From NCBI GenBank assembly GCA_903831745.1, contig CAIKYX010000129.1, positions 1 to 64,000 on the forward strand: 64,000 nucleotides of DNA, in the 5' to 3' direction. The notes below the pieces were generated by a model that saw only the letters and a program-made list of their open reading frames with translations, was not told the DNA's origin and did not search any database. Each line of letters starts with the position of its first letter. Position 1 is the first letter of the stretch. Origin of the DNA: Oligoflexia bacterium (GTDB lineage Bacteria > Bdellovibrionota > UBA1018 > CAIMNF01). A program made the position numbers and the translations under genes. Below, one piece after another: positions 1 through 8,024 of this stretch.

Positions 1-1
1 C

Positions 2-589
2 GGAAAAGCCGTTCTTTCTCCTTTTTATGAAACCCTGGGTTTTCTCGACCAATGGCCCTGGATGCATGAGTGGCTCGATTACATGAATCAACACCACGAA
101 GTCACCCAGAAATGGATCGATAAGATTATTTTTCATTCGGGTTCCGGACAAGGATCAAGCATGGCTGGACTCGCTGATCAGGTCATCTGGCACCACGAAA
201 TGATTTCGGCTCCAGGAAATCACGAAAACTGTGTCGAAGTATATCGACGCCTGAATGCACAAGGCGAACATCCGGAGCAATGGTTGCTTCATGAATGTCA
301 ACCCGCCATGGACGCTGCCACTAGCACATCTCCGGTGATCACGGCGATTGAAGCGCTTCCGCAGAACACGGTTTCGATCGAAAGCTTCAAGACAACACTT
401 CTCGGACACCCAGGGCTCAAATTTTTTCTTTATTCGGGAGAACAGGATCCATATAGTCCGGTTGAAATTTTCAATGCCGAAGTAAGTACATTAGGCAGCC
501 TGCTTCGTTATTTTGACTTTCAGAAGAGTGGCCATGATGGGTTTTTCAGCGAAGACTTGGTTTGGAAAAACTTGCTTTCACCGCAATGA
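2..589 (+). CDS. Alpha/beta hydrolase-like protein, C-terminal part (5' end outside window)
   Basis: The reading frame is open from base 2, so the ORF-track ATG at 62 is internal and the gene is truncated by the window edge. The visible 195 residues end with the layout of an alpha/beta hydrolase: a strand plus acid motif (FLYSGEQDPYSP) about 35 residues before a histidine in SGHDGFF, the usual positions of the catalytic Asp and His. The nucleophile elbow would lie upstream of the window or is absent, so activity and substrate cannot be judged. No signal peptide can be assessed. Its last 12 bases overlap the convergent small secreted gene at 578-802. Confidence 0.55.
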   Translation, partial: GKAVLSPFYETLGFLDQWPWMHEWLDYMNQHHEVTQKWIDKIIFHSGSGQGSSMAGLADQVIWHHEMISAPGNHENCVEVYRRLNAQGEHPEQWLLHECQPAMDAATSTSPVITAIEALPQNTVSIESFKTTLLGHPGLKFFLYSGEQDPYSPVEIFNAEVSTLGSLLRYFDFQKSGHDGFFSEDLVWKNLLSPQ

Positions 590-802
590 GGACGGAATCA
601 GTTTTTCTGGAGTACGCAAGGCTTCGGTATAATAAGAAGATTGATCGATCGAAATGCTGCTACTCGCCAGCGTTCCGGGCAGCGAATGTTCGGGTTTCGC
701 AACATCCAGATCAAGGTAGACCGGTTTTTCTAGGGGGCGTGCGTTCGCAGACGTAACGCAAATCAGAATGAGAAGACCTAAACTCCATCGTCTCGGGTGC
801 AT
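578..802 (-). CDS. Small secreted protein of unknown function (74 aa)
   Basis: I place the start at 802 because a strong Shine-Dalgarno (GGAGGAATC) lies directly before this ATG. The ORF-track start at 865 has no such support. The protein begins with a basic segment and hydrophobic core (RRWSLGLLILICVTSANA) and a likely signal-peptidase site after ANA, which leaves about 55 mature residues. The mature part has no cysteines and no family I recognise; it is Ser/Tyr/Leu-rich. It overlaps the end of the hydrolase gene on the other strand by 12 bp. An 8-bp-stem hairpin (820-840) sits in its probable 5' leader. It could be a small periplasmic protein; function unknown. Confidence 0.5.
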   Translation of the reverse strand: MHPRRWSLGLLILICVTSANARPLEKPVYLDLDVAKPEHSLPGTLASSSISIDQSSYYTEALRTPEKLIPSSLR

Positions 803-819
803 GATTCCTCCATGAATCC

Positions 820-840
820 GGGCCAAAATCCATTTGGCCC
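820..840 (-). promoter_or_regulatory. Hairpin just upstream of the small secreted gene
   Basis: Perfect 8-bp inverted repeat GGGCCAAA / TTTGGCCC with a 5-nt loop, 18 bp upstream of the 802 start codon. There is no T-tract on either side, so it is not a classical terminator. In the minus-strand transcript it would fold just upstream of the Shine-Dalgarno and might affect translation or mRNA stability. Inference only. Confidence 0.3.
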
Positions 841-960
841 AAGTGCTCTCTCTAGAATGAGGCAAAAAACTGCCGTTTTAAAGGACTTTATAGTTAATCA
901 ATAAGGTTTATTTAATCGCATGACGCTACCCGCTTGATTCTTAACTGGATTTTAGTGTTT

Positions 961-980
961 CCTCGGAACAGGAGCCGAGG
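961..980 (+). promoter_or_regulatory. Hairpin in the sodC leader
   Basis: Inverted repeat CCTCGG - 8 nt - CCGAGG lies 44 bp upstream of the sodC start codon. It has no downstream T-run, so it is more likely a 5'-UTR structure than a terminator. Regulatory role is inferred, not shown. Confidence 0.25.
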
Positions 981-1023
981 TAAAATAAATTCATCCACTA
1001 ACCGATCACCCCAGGAGATCACC

Positions 1024-1560
1024 ATGAAAACATTGATGTCTGCCCTAGCCCTTTGTTGTTTTGCCACCTTCGCCCAAGCTCAAACCTCGGAAGAACATCC
1101 AGGTGGCATGAACACCTATTACCGAGTAACCATCAAAAACGGAAAAGGTGTCGAAGTCGGTTACGCACGTTTTACCCCGCTCCTTCATGGTACCCAGGTG
1201 GATTTTAATTTGCATGGCATGCCTCCAGGACAGCACGCAGTACATATCCATGAAAAAGGAAGTTGCGTGGGCCCGGATTTTACCTCGGCCGGCGGACATT
1301 TTTCTCCTAAGCACGCCATGCACGGCTACGACAATGCCAAAGGGCCACACGAAGGCGATCTCGCCAATATTTTCGTAAGCGCTGATGGCAAAGCCGAAGC
1401 GCAAATGATTGCTCACGATTTGGTTGCTAAAAAAGGCACCGGGATTTTTCAAAAAGGTGGAACATCAATCGTCATCCACGATCAAGCGGATGATGAAAAA
1501 TCGCAGCCCTCTGGCGCAGCCGGAAACCGCATTGCTTGCGGTGTAATCGAGCTGAAATAA
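1024..1560 (+). CDS. sodC: Periplasmic Cu-Zn superoxide dismutase
   Basis: Converts superoxide to hydrogen peroxide and oxygen in the periplasm. The start at 1024 is chosen because of the upstream CAGGAG and an immediate signal peptide (MKTLMSALALCCFATFAQA). The ORF-track start at 934 would bury that signal. The 178-residue product carries the family signatures: HAVHIHEKGSC (copper ligands near 74 and 76 plus the first disulfide Cys), GGHFSPKHAMHG (bridging and zinc ligands), a following HEGD segment, VIHDQADD with the last copper ligand, and GNRIACGVI with the active-site Arg and second disulfide Cys. All expected metal ligands appear present. It stands alone between convergent neighbours, with a hairpin in its leader. 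Identification is very secure. Confidence 0.95.
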   Translation: MKTLMSALALCCFATFAQAQTSEEHPGGMNTYYRVTIKNGKGVEVGYARFTPLLHGTQVDFNLHGMPPGQHAVHIHEKGSCVGPDFTSAGGHFSPKHAMHGYDNAKGPHEGDLANIFVSADGKAEAQMIAHDLVAKKGTGIFQKGGTSIVIHDQADDEKSQPSGAAGNRIACGVIELK

Positions 1561-1561
1561 T

Positions 1562-2392
1562 TTAAAGGTCTAACTTTCGATAGTCGAACATCCCCCAACG
1601 GCAGAGCGAGAAATCAAACTTCGTGGGATCGCGGGCATCTATTTTTTTAAGGTTTCGGGTGACCTCGACCGAAGTTAGAAAATTTGCAGTCTTGCGTCTC
1701 GTCAGCTTCAGCCGCTTCGAGATCTTGAACAAATGGGTGTCGAGGGGAATCAAAAGCTGATCTGGCCTAAGGCTCTCGTTATTGGCCCAAAGTCCGAGAT
1801 CGATGCCGTCATCTTCTCGAACCATCCACTTCAGATACATCAGCCAACGCTTGCAAGCGCTTTTCTGCTCGGGAGAATTGAGCATGTGTTTGAAAAATCG
1901 TCCGGGCTTGAACTCAATTTCATCCGCCCAGGTGCGGTACTCGAGAATGACTCCCGAAAGTGCCGCTTCAACTGTTTCTGCATTTTGTTCGTGAAAATGA
2001 AGAAAATGAGCTTGAAGCGACCCGTATTTTTGAACCGATCGACGGTACAGAAGGAGCAATACCACCAAATCGCAATCGATATAAATTCGATGCCGAAAGC
2101 CTTTCAGGCGATCCGCCCACATCTTGGAGAGCACTTTTTCGTCACTCACTTCTGTCATCTCGAGATAGAGGGACGGCTGCTGCAATTTCGGAAGTACCCC
2201 CCTGAGGGTTTTAATGATTTGCTTCACCCCACCAAAGGCAAAGAGTGCACTGATCAGGGCAATCCACTCTACATCTGGTGTCGCCAGGTATTCTCGAGTG
2301 ACACTCAGCGGATCCCATTCAAGAAATTTCGGATCATGAAACCGCCGGTAGTACTCGAGAATGATGGCTTCACGCTGCTTTAAGGTTTGCAC
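1562..2392 (-). CDS. TIGR02757 / DUF2400 family protein
   Basis: 276 residues, read from a GTG start at 2392 with a GGGAG Shine-Dalgarno eight bases upstream. The N-terminal YYRRFHDPKF and PDVEW..ALISALFAFGGVKQII segments and the C-terminal PLDTHLFKISKRLKLTRR and FSLCRWGMFDYR endings match my memory of the TIGR02757 family, widespread in Bacteroidota and other Gram-negatives. No biochemical role is established; the helical C-terminal half recalls HhH DNA-glycosylase-like folds, but that is a guess. Its first 23 bases overlap the end of the membrane-protein gene upstream, so the two are probably co-transcribed. It is convergent with sodC and separated from it by one base. Confidence 0.8.
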   Translation of the reverse strand: MQTLKQREAIILEYYRRFHDPKFLEWDPLSVTREYLATPDVEWIALISALFAFGGVKQIIKTLRGVLPKLQQPSLYLEMTEVSDEKVLSKMWADRLKGFRHRIYIDCDLVVLLLLYRRSVQKYGSLQAHFLHFHEQNAETVEAALSGVILEYRTWADEIEFKPGRFFKHMLNSPEQKSACKRWLMYLKWMVREDDGIDLGLWANNESLRPDQLLIPLDTHLFKISKRLKLTRRKTANFLTSVEVTRNLKKIDARDPTKFDFSLCRWGMFDYRKLDL

Positions 2393-3005
2393 GCGTCTCC
2401 CACATCAACCCTGCACCGAGCGCGATCATGACCGCCTTTGCAAATCCAAAGGGCGGAACAAATATTAGAACCAAGGCAGGAATCAACGCCCAGCAGATCT
2501 TTTTCTGATGCCAGCACCAACCGCCGATGATCAGCATTCCAGAAGCCCTGACCGAAACTTGTGTGACCCATTCCGGAAGTACAGCGCCCACCTTGATCGT
2601 CGACGCCACATGAAATCCGCACACCACCATCTCGACCACGAGCCCCGCCAGGATGAGCATGAAACCTTTTTCGGGAGCAATCGTGGTGTTACGAAACGTC
2701 TTCAAAAAAAACATCAGCGTACGAAACAAGACCAGGGCAGAGAAGGTAAAGAACATGGTCTCTGAAATCGGACGACTGCGGAGCTCGATCAAGGCGAACT
2801 GGCACACGAGTAAGGTAATCATCGGCAAGTGCTGAATGGCGGGAGGAAAATCATTTCGAAACGAAACCGGAATCAGAGTCCAGACGAAGCCCACCATCAC
2901 AGCAAGCCAATATCCGTAACAAAACCACTCGTCGTGGTGAATCAGGAAAAATCCAAGAAACACGACTGCAAAAAAGAAGAATAGCGAATAAGGACGGATC
3001 TGCAT
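2370..3005 (-). CDS. Polytopic membrane protein of unknown function
   Basis: 211 residues with six to seven hydrophobic helices (for example SLFFFFAVVFLGFFLIHH and ALIPALVLIFVPPFGFA) and short polar loops. No signature motif was recognised. I start at 3005 (MQIRPYS) rather than the ORF-track 3023: TATAGT lies exactly 6 nt before this ATG with TTGGCT 16 bp further upstream, which implies a leaderless transcript whose 5' end would exclude the 3023 codon. It overlaps the downstream TIGR02757 gene by 23 bp and likely forms a two-gene operon with it. Membrane location is secure; function unknown. Confidence 0.65.
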   Translation of the reverse strand: MQIRPYSLFFFFAVVFLGFFLIHHDEWFCYGYWLAVMVGFVWTLIPVSFRNDFPPAIQHLPMITLLVCQFALIELRSRPISETMFFTFSALVLFRTLMFFLKTFRNTTIAPEKGFMLILAGLVVEMVVCGFHVASTIKVGAVLPEWVTQVSVRASGMLIIGGWCWHQKKICWALIPALVLIFVPPFGFAKAVMIALGAGLMWETRANLKAA

Positions 3006-3011
3006 CCCGAA

Positions 3012-3039
3012 ACTATACCTCATTCATTCGTAAAGCCAA
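3012..3039 (-). promoter_or_regulatory. Candidate promoter of the membrane-protein/TIGR02757 operon (leaderless)
   Basis: Minus strand: -35 TTGGCT, 16-bp spacer, -10 TATAGT (5 of 6 consensus), then 6 nt to the ATG at 3005. No Shine-Dalgarno is present, so the transcript would begin at or very near the start codon. Confidence 0.5.
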
Positions 3040-3095
3040 ATCAACGAAGCGGATTGAGTGCAAGAGGCGCCAAATACTGCTATTCTAGCGAGATC

Positions 3096-4088
3096 ATGTT
3101 TCTTGACCCCAAAAAACCCGCAGTCATTCTTGCTCCGATGGAAGGAGTGACTGATGCCCCTTTACGCGGTTTTCTGACCCGAAGTGGTTACTATGATTAC
3201 TGCGTCAGCGAGTTTATCCGGGTCAGCGAAAACGTTTTGTCGCACCGGGTGTTTAAAAGGCATGTTCCAGAAACCAACAGACCGAACTGCATGACCGCAT
3301 CAATGGTGCCTGTGCAAGTGCAACTCTTAGGCGGAAACCCTGAACGACTGGCCCTAAGCGCTCTTAGTGCGATTGAAGCAGGAGCAATAGGAATTGACCT
3401 GAACTTCGGTTGCCCCGCACCTACCGTCAATCGTCATGATGGCGGAGCAACGCTTCTTCTTTATCCCGAACGAATCGAGAAAATTGTCAGAGCGGTGCGA
3501 GATGCCGTTCCTGCAGCTTATCCGGTCAGCGCCAAACTCCGCTTGGGCTTTGATGACCCGAGCGCAATTCATGAAAACGCAAAACGTGCAGAGCAAGGAG
3601 GCGCATCCTGGATTACGATTCATGGACGCACCAAAACCCAGGGCTATACCCCGCCTGCCTATTGGGCACCGATCGGTGAAGTTCGAAAGCACCTTTCGAT
3701 TCCTGTGGTGGCAAACGGCGAAATTTGGACGCTTCAGGATTTTAAACGCTGCCGCGAAGAAACAGGCGCCATTCATTTCATGATTGGTCGAGCCGCACTT
3801 TCTTTTCCGAATCTTGCCCATGAGATCAGAACGGAATTAAAGATCTCGCGACGAGAAACTCCGTCTCCACTTACTTTTCCTGAAACCCTCGATGCACGGG
3901 CATGGAAAGAAATTTTCGAGCAATATTCGCTCGAGCAACCTTCCGAAAAAAGAGTAAAACAATGGGCTAGGTATTTGCAGATGAAGCGAAAATTGCCTTG
4001 GTGGGATGTCGTCAAGTCTAGCGGATCGGTAGCTGAAATCCTGAATCGTTTAACACAATTTCAGGAGCCGCTTTTAAGCGACGGGTAA
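3096..4088 (+). CDS. tRNA-dihydrouridine synthase (Dus family, DusC-like)
   Basis: FMN enzyme that reduces specific uridines in the tRNA D-loop to dihydrouridine using NADPH. The 330-residue product opens with the family hallmark LAPMEGVTD. It carries the catalytic-Cys motif NFGCPAPTVNRHDGGATLL, which resembles DusC (position U16) more than DusA or DusB, and a later VVANGEIW FMN-phosphate strand. I begin at the ATG at 3096, just before MFLDPKKPAVILAPMEG; the ORF-track extension to 3054 adds 14 unlikely residues. TATTCT nine bases upstream could be its -10. The last 71 bp overlap the convergent lytic transglycosylase gene. The DusC assignment is by motif resemblance only; the Dus family is certain. 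Confidence 0.9.
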   Translation: MFLDPKKPAVILAPMEGVTDAPLRGFLTRSGYYDYCVSEFIRVSENVLSHRVFKRHVPETNRPNCMTASMVPVQVQLLGGNPERLALSALSAIEAGAIGIDLNFGCPAPTVNRHDGGATLLLYPERIEKIVRAVRDAVPAAYPVSAKLRLGFDDPSAIHENAKRAEQGGASWITIHGRTKTQGYTPPAYWAPIGEVRKHLSIPVVANGEIWTLQDFKRCREETGAIHFMIGRAALSFPNLAHEIRTELKISRRETPSPLTFPETLDARAWKEIFEQYSLEQPSEKRVKQWARYLQMKRKLPWWDVVKSSGSVAEILNRLTQFQEPLLSDG

Positions 4089-4854
4089 GCGCGACCACAT
4101 CTTTAGAGAATTGGTCTTTTACTTTTGGATCACCGTTATAACGCTCAAGCGCGCGTTGATACCAATTCATTTTTTGTGAGGCAATCAGGCCCGGCACCGG
4201 ACGATGACTCGCTAAATTCAGTTTCAACAATACCGCTCCGAGCACGAGAGATTGCGAAATAGAAAACGCAGCCGAGTTTTTCCAGGCCGCTACCGTGTCG
4301 GCCGAAGAGATCGCGGGCAAACGCTCAAAAAGTGCCGGACTACAGCGCCTTACGGTTTGGCGCAGGTCTTTTAATCGACGATGCGACTTTTCGCCCAGAC
4401 GATCGAGCACCTCTTTAATTCCGGTTTGCGTGAGCTGCGTAAGCCCCACTGCCCCTCGTTCACTCACCGCATCGGGTTTGAAATTCGATTCGCGCCAAAT
4501 CAGTGCAGTAAAAACCACCGGATCCACCCCATAGCAATCGGCCGTGTGAACGACCTGATGAGATAGCCATTCATCGGTAACTCCGTCTAATCCCATTCGA
4601 TGAGGATTGGCCTCATTTACGGCATTTTCGACCATACGATAAAGCTCTTTTTTCGAGAGACTTTGTTCGAGCGTAAAGTTCTTTTGAATTTGATAATTGA
4701 TTTGCTGATTGCGGGTAGCGTGACCTGAAGAAATCAAAGTCGGAATATTCCAACTGTCATTCATGTCGCTTGCCTGACTGTTAGTGCTCGAGCACAACAT
4801 CGGATGGGATAACCCGGCACACGCGGTCATCGCCAGTACTACAAATTTATACAT
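4018..4854 (-). CDS. Secreted lytic transglycosylase (SLT domain)
   Basis: 278 residues with an N-terminal signal peptide (FVVLAMTACAGLSHPMLC). If the cleavage resembles a lipobox (HPMLC) it could be lipid-anchored, but the match is weak. The central segment ALIWRESNFKPDAVSERGAVGLTQLT is a classic SLT/goose-lysozyme active site: the catalytic Glu is in WRES and the conserved GAVGLTQ follows about 12 residues later. The enzyme would cleave peptidoglycan glycan strands to 1,6-anhydro products in the periplasm. The C-terminal half is helical, with an NWYQRALERYNG motif typical of this fold. Its 3' end overlaps dus by 71 bp on the opposite strand. A -10 (TAACGT) sits 8 nt before the start with TTGGCA at 17-bp spacing. 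Confidence 0.85.
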   Translation of the reverse strand: MYKFVVLAMTACAGLSHPMLCSSTNSQASDMNDSWNIPTLISSGHATRNQQINYQIQKNFTLEQSLSKKELYRMVENAVNEANPHRMGLDGVTDEWLSHQVVHTADCYGVDPVVFTALIWRESNFKPDAVSERGAVGLTQLTQTGIKEVLDRLGEKSHRRLKDLRQTVRRCSPALFERLPAISSADTVAAWKNSAAFSISQSLVLGAVLLKLNLASHRPVPGLIASQKMNWYQRALERYNGDPKVKDQFSKDVVALTRRLKAAPEIVLNDSGFQLPIR

Positions 4855-4862
4855 GCGAGGCC

Positions 4863-4891
4863 ACGTTACTGAGGGGGGTATGGCTTGCCAA
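4863..4891 (-). promoter_or_regulatory. Candidate promoter of the lytic transglycosylase (leaderless)
   Basis: Minus strand: TTGGCA, 17-bp spacer, TAACGT, then 8 nt to ATG at 4854. The -35 is good (5 of 6) and the -10 weak. No Shine-Dalgarno precedes the ATG. Confidence 0.4.
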
Positions 4892-4955
4892 CCCGCCTAA
4901 ATGGTCAAGCATTCACGAACCTCGACATTTCAAGGGTTAAGCCCACTTTGAGCGT

Positions 4956-4984
4956 TTGACTCGGCATCCTATGTTCGCTATCAT
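4956..4984 (+). promoter_or_regulatory. Promoter of recO
   Basis: TTGACT, 17-bp spacer, TATCAT (5 of 6 in each box), ending only 6 nt before the GTG start at 4991. This is a textbook sigma-70 arrangement, and transcription would begin essentially at the start codon. Confidence 0.65.
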
Positions 4985-4990
4985 AAGGCC

Positions 4991-5803
4991 GTGATTCCTC
5001 ACACAGTCCGCGATTTAGCCTATGTTCTGAAAACTACTCCATACAAAGACCGTGATGTGATTGCAGTCCTCTTTACCGAATCCAAAGGAAAATTTACGAG
5101 CATCGCTAGAAACGGCGTGCAGTCCCGCCGCTTTGGTGGAAGTCTCGATCTCTTTACGGCATCTGATTTTGAAATTGATTCAAAAACCATCCAACTCAGC
5201 GAAGTTACCGACGAGCGCCTGGTGCAGATCTTGTCTGCCCAGTCGAGGCACGCTTGCGGAAAACTCTCGAAGTATTTCGAAAAACTTTCCGCAGCGTCGT
5301 GTTTGAATGAAATCCTGCTCAAGGCGCTTCCTGCACACAAGCCTGCAAACGAAATTTTTAAGCTCTATGGCAATTGCCTGATTGCTCTCGAAGAAATGGA
5401 ATATTCAAAAGCCTCTGCCATTGTGAATGCATTCATTCTTAAATTCACGCAGTGGTTGGGGGTACAACCCTCGCTGACCCGATGTCTGGCCTGCCAAAAA
5501 ACCCTGGCCGAAGTGTCTGGCAATGAAGTTTACGCCCAAGTGTCGCAAGGTGCCTGGCTTTGTGAAACCTGCACTCAAGGGCGCTCTGAACAAAAGCGCA
5601 CCGCACTTTCGAAAACCCTGATGTTCGACGCCTACCAAGCGATGCTGAATCCGATTCGGAAAACACAATTTGAAGCGGGTCCTAACGAACACGAAGCCCT
5701 CTTAGGATTTCTTGAACAGCATTTGTTGTATTTTGTTCCGGGCCTGGATCGACAGCCGCTCAGTTCGACTCGATTTTTAAAATTTCAGTTACCGTTTGCC
5801 TGA
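4991..5803 (+). CDS. recO: DNA repair protein RecO
   Basis: RecO helps RecF/RecR load RecA on SSB-coated single-stranded DNA in gap repair. The 270-residue product has the family layout: an N-terminal OB fold starting TVRDLAYVLKTTPYKDRDVIAVLFTES, a helical middle, and a zinc-finger-like pair RCLACQ ... LCETC near residues 162-195. Translation starts at GTG. AAGGCC before it may act as a weak Shine-Dalgarno, but a strong promoter 6 nt upstream suggests a leaderless message. The 3' end overlaps the convergent gmhB-like gene by 44 bp. Sequence divergence is normal for this poorly conserved family; confidence is high because fold order, length and cysteines agree. Confidence 0.88.
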   Translation: MIPHTVRDLAYVLKTTPYKDRDVIAVLFTESKGKFTSIARNGVQSRRFGGSLDLFTASDFEIDSKTIQLSEVTDERLVQILSAQSRHACGKLSKYFEKLSAASCLNEILLKALPAHKPANEIFKLYGNCLIALEEMEYSKASAIVNAFILKFTQWLGVQPSLTRCLACQKTLAEVSGNEVYAQVSQGAWLCETCTQGRSEQKRTALSKTLMFDAYQAMLNPIRKTQFEAGPNEHEALLGFLEQHLLYFVPGLDRQPLSSTRFLKFQLPFA

Positions 5804-6263
5804 AAGAATCCTCGTCACCTGGAATGATGAGAAAACTCTTTTTAAGCCCCGCATTGACTCCGGCTTCGAAATCGGATTTGCGATCTCCGATCATGAAACA
5901 ATGCTGAGGATCGAGCCCCAACTCCTGAATCGATTCCAAAATCATTTTGGGTTTGGGTTTGCGACAGTCACACGACTCATCCGGATGGTGAGGACAGATC
6001 TTGATTTGGTCGATCGCAATATTGGCCTGCGCCATGAGTTCGTGCGCAAGTTTGGCATGAATGGCACTGAGTTGATCCCACGTGATCATTCCTCGCCCGA
6101 TACCCGACTGATTACTGACCAGGATGAGCTTGAAGCCATTTGCCTTCAATCGGGCCAGTTCTAAGCCTACCCATGGAAAAAGTGAGAATAAATCGGGTTC
6201 GTTAATATACCCGGGATCGGAGTTCAAGGTCTCGTCCCGATCGAGGAAAACTGCCTTTGCCAT
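5760..6263 (-). CDS. gmhB: D-glycero-D-manno-heptose 1,7-bisphosphate 7-phosphatase (HAD-IIIA)
   Basis: Removes the C7 phosphate of heptose bisphosphate during ADP-heptose synthesis for lipopolysaccharide core. The 167-residue protein has all HAD landmarks: FLDRDETLN (motif I), VSNQSGIGRG (motif II), the GmhB-specific zinc loop CPHHPDESCDCRKPKP, and FMIGDRKSDFEAG (motif IV). The zinc-binding pattern separates it from histidinol-phosphatases. Its position beside an MsbA-like exporter (divergent, 36 bp apart) fits a lipopolysaccharide role. It overlaps recO by 44 bp. The gamma-type anomer specificity cannot be read from sequence. Confidence 0.88.
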   Translation of the reverse strand: MAKAVFLDRDETLNSDPGYINEPDLFSLFPWVGLELARLKANGFKLILVSNQSGIGRGMITWDQLSAIHAKLAHELMAQANIAIDQIKICPHHPDESCDCRKPKPKMILESIQELGLDPQHCFMIGDRKSDFEAGVNAGLKKSFLIIPGDEDSFRQTVTEILKIESN

Positions 6264-6285
6264 ACGAACCAGCTTAACATAAGCT
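6257..6285 (+). promoter_or_regulatory. Candidate promoter of the msbA-like gene
   Basis: TTGCCA, 17-bp spacer, TAAGCT, with ATG 14 nt further on and no Shine-Dalgarno. It overlaps the 5' end of gmhB on the other strand. The -10 is weak; low confidence. Confidence 0.3.
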
Positions 6286-6299
6286 TAATTCATAACCTT

Positions 6300-8024
6300 A
6301 TGTTTTCTCTAGGCTCACTCAAAAGTTTACGGCCATTCCTTAAGCCCTATAAAAACTGGCTGATCTTCAGCTTGCTCATGGCTTTACCGCTTTCGGTTTT
6401 AAGAACCGCTCCACTCATTCTGATTAAAAAGCTCGTAGACGAAGTGCTCCTTCGCAAGGACACGAGCGAACTCCGCCTGATTTGCTGGGAACTGGTGGGA
6501 ATTTCATTTTTGAATATTTTCGTCAGATTCTTTCACTATTATTCGATCAGAATCGTAGTAGTAAACGTAAACCAAAAAGTACGTGAAAAACTTTTCAGTC
6601 ACCTGATGGGTCTCTCCGCAGATTTTTTCTCGGATCAGAAAGCCGGTGTTCTTTTGTCCCGCGTGGCTGCGGATCCGGCAAATCTGGATAGCGGCATCGC
6701 TGCACTGAATGTCGTCATTCGAGAACCCCTGACCTTCATGGTGCTCTTGGGCTATACCTTCTATTTGAACTGGAAACTGACCTTACTGACGTTTACGATC
6801 GCGCCAGCACTGGCATTCGTCTTCGGCAAAACCGGAAAATACATCAAACGCAAGATCGCGATCTATCAAGAACATAACGGACAATCTTACAGCACACTTC
6901 AGGAAGCCATCAGCGGCATTCGTGTCATTCATCTATTCAACCTGCAAAAATTCTCATTCTCGAAACTATCACTGCAATTAAGTGAGATTACCCGACTGCT
7001 TCTAAAGATCAGCAAGATGGAAGAATTATCGTCACCGACTGTCGAGTTCATTACGGCCATCGCCGTGTCGCTCATCTTGTTTTACGGGGGCCTCAGTGTC
7101 ATTCATGGAAAAATGACCTCGGGTGATTTTGTCGCTTTTTTCGCTGCCTTTACGATGATGATCAATCCGATCAGACAACTCGCGGACATCAACTCGAAGC
7201 TGCATTCCTCGGCTGCCGCCATGGAACGGATCAATGATTTTCTCGCCTGGAAATCTCGCATCGTCGAAGCCAAAAATCCAAAGCCGATTCCGACGATTCA
7301 AGATCATATCGAATTCAAGAACGTGCAGTTTGCCTATCCCGATACTCCGGATCGTAAAGTGCTGAAAGGTTTGTCTTTCACACTCCCTGCCGGTAAAACC
7401 GTGGCCCTCGTTGGCCAAAGCGGATCCGGAAAAAGTTCGATCGTACAACTTCTGACCCGTCTCTATGACGTCACCGATGGTGCAATTCTGGTCGACGGTG
7501 TCGATCTTCGCGAGCTGCACCTTAAAAACTGGCGTGATCAAGTCGCCGTCGTCAGCCAGGACGTTTTTTTGTTTCATGACACTATTTTTAACAACATCCT
7601 GATGGGTCGACCTGAAGCCACACGAGAAGAAGTCCTCGAAGCCGCTAGCCGCGCATTTGCTTATGAATTTATCGAAAGACTTCCGCAAGGCTTTAACACC
7701 ATCGTCGGAGACCGTGGCCTGAAACTTTCAGGGGGTGAAAGGCAGCGCATATCGATTGCCCGCGCATTCCTGAAGAACGAAAGCTTCTTGATTCTCGACG
7801 AAGCGACTTCGAATCTAGATAACGAATCCGAAAAAATCGTACAGAAGACCCTCGAAAATCTGATGGAACATCGAACCACCCTGGTGATTGCCCACCGTCT
7901 CTCGACCATTCAAAAAGCCGATCAGATTATTGTCATGCGTGAAGGCGAAATCATCGAGACCGGTTCCTATGACGAATTGATGAAAAAATCGGGCGAATTT
8001 AACCGCCTGGCGACCATTTCCTAA
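6300..8024 (+). CDS. MsbA-like ABC exporter (fused permease and ATPase)
   Basis: 574-residue half-transporter. Residues 1-300 hold six transmembrane helices; the ATPase domain follows, with Walker A GQSGSGKSS near 370, the signature LSGGERQR near 475 and Walker B FLILDEATS near 497. The length and domain order match MsbA, which flips lipid A-core across the inner membrane, and the adjacent heptose phosphatase supports that. Other lipid or peptide exporters of the same subfamily remain possible, so no symbol is given. The start ATG has no Shine-Dalgarno. It ends 4 bp into the convergent mvaA gene. Confidence 0.85.
   Translation: MFSLGSLKSLRPFLKPYKNWLIFSLLMALPLSVLRTAPLILIKKLVDEVLLRKDTSELRLICWELVGISFLNIFVRFFHYYSIRIVVVNVNQKVREKLFSHLMGLSADFFSDQKAGVLLSRVAADPANLDSGIAALNVVIREPLTFMVLLGYTFYLNWKLTLLTFTIAPALAFVFGKTGKYIKRKIAIYQEHNGQSYSTLQEAISGIRVIHLFNLQKFSFSKLSLQLSEITRLLLKISKMEELSSPTVEFITAIAVSLILFYGGLSVIHGKMTSGDFVAFFAAFTMMINPIRQLADINSKLHSSAAAMERINDFLAWKSRIVEAKNPKPIPTIQDHIEFKNVQFAYPDTPDRKVLKGLSFTLPAGKTVALVGQSGSGKSSIVQLLTRLYDVTDGAILVDGVDLRELHLKNWRDQVAVVSQDVFLFHDTIFNNILMGRPEATREEVLEAASRAFAYEFIERLPQGFNTIVGDRGLKLSGGERQRISIARAFLKNESFLILDEATSNLDNESEKIVQKTLENLMEHRTTLVIAHRLSTIQKADQIIVMREGEIIETGSYDELMKKSGEFNRLATIS

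Noticed and set aside
7032-7688. 218-codon ORF antisense to the msbA-like gene
   Set aside because: Shadow of a clear ABC exporter gene.
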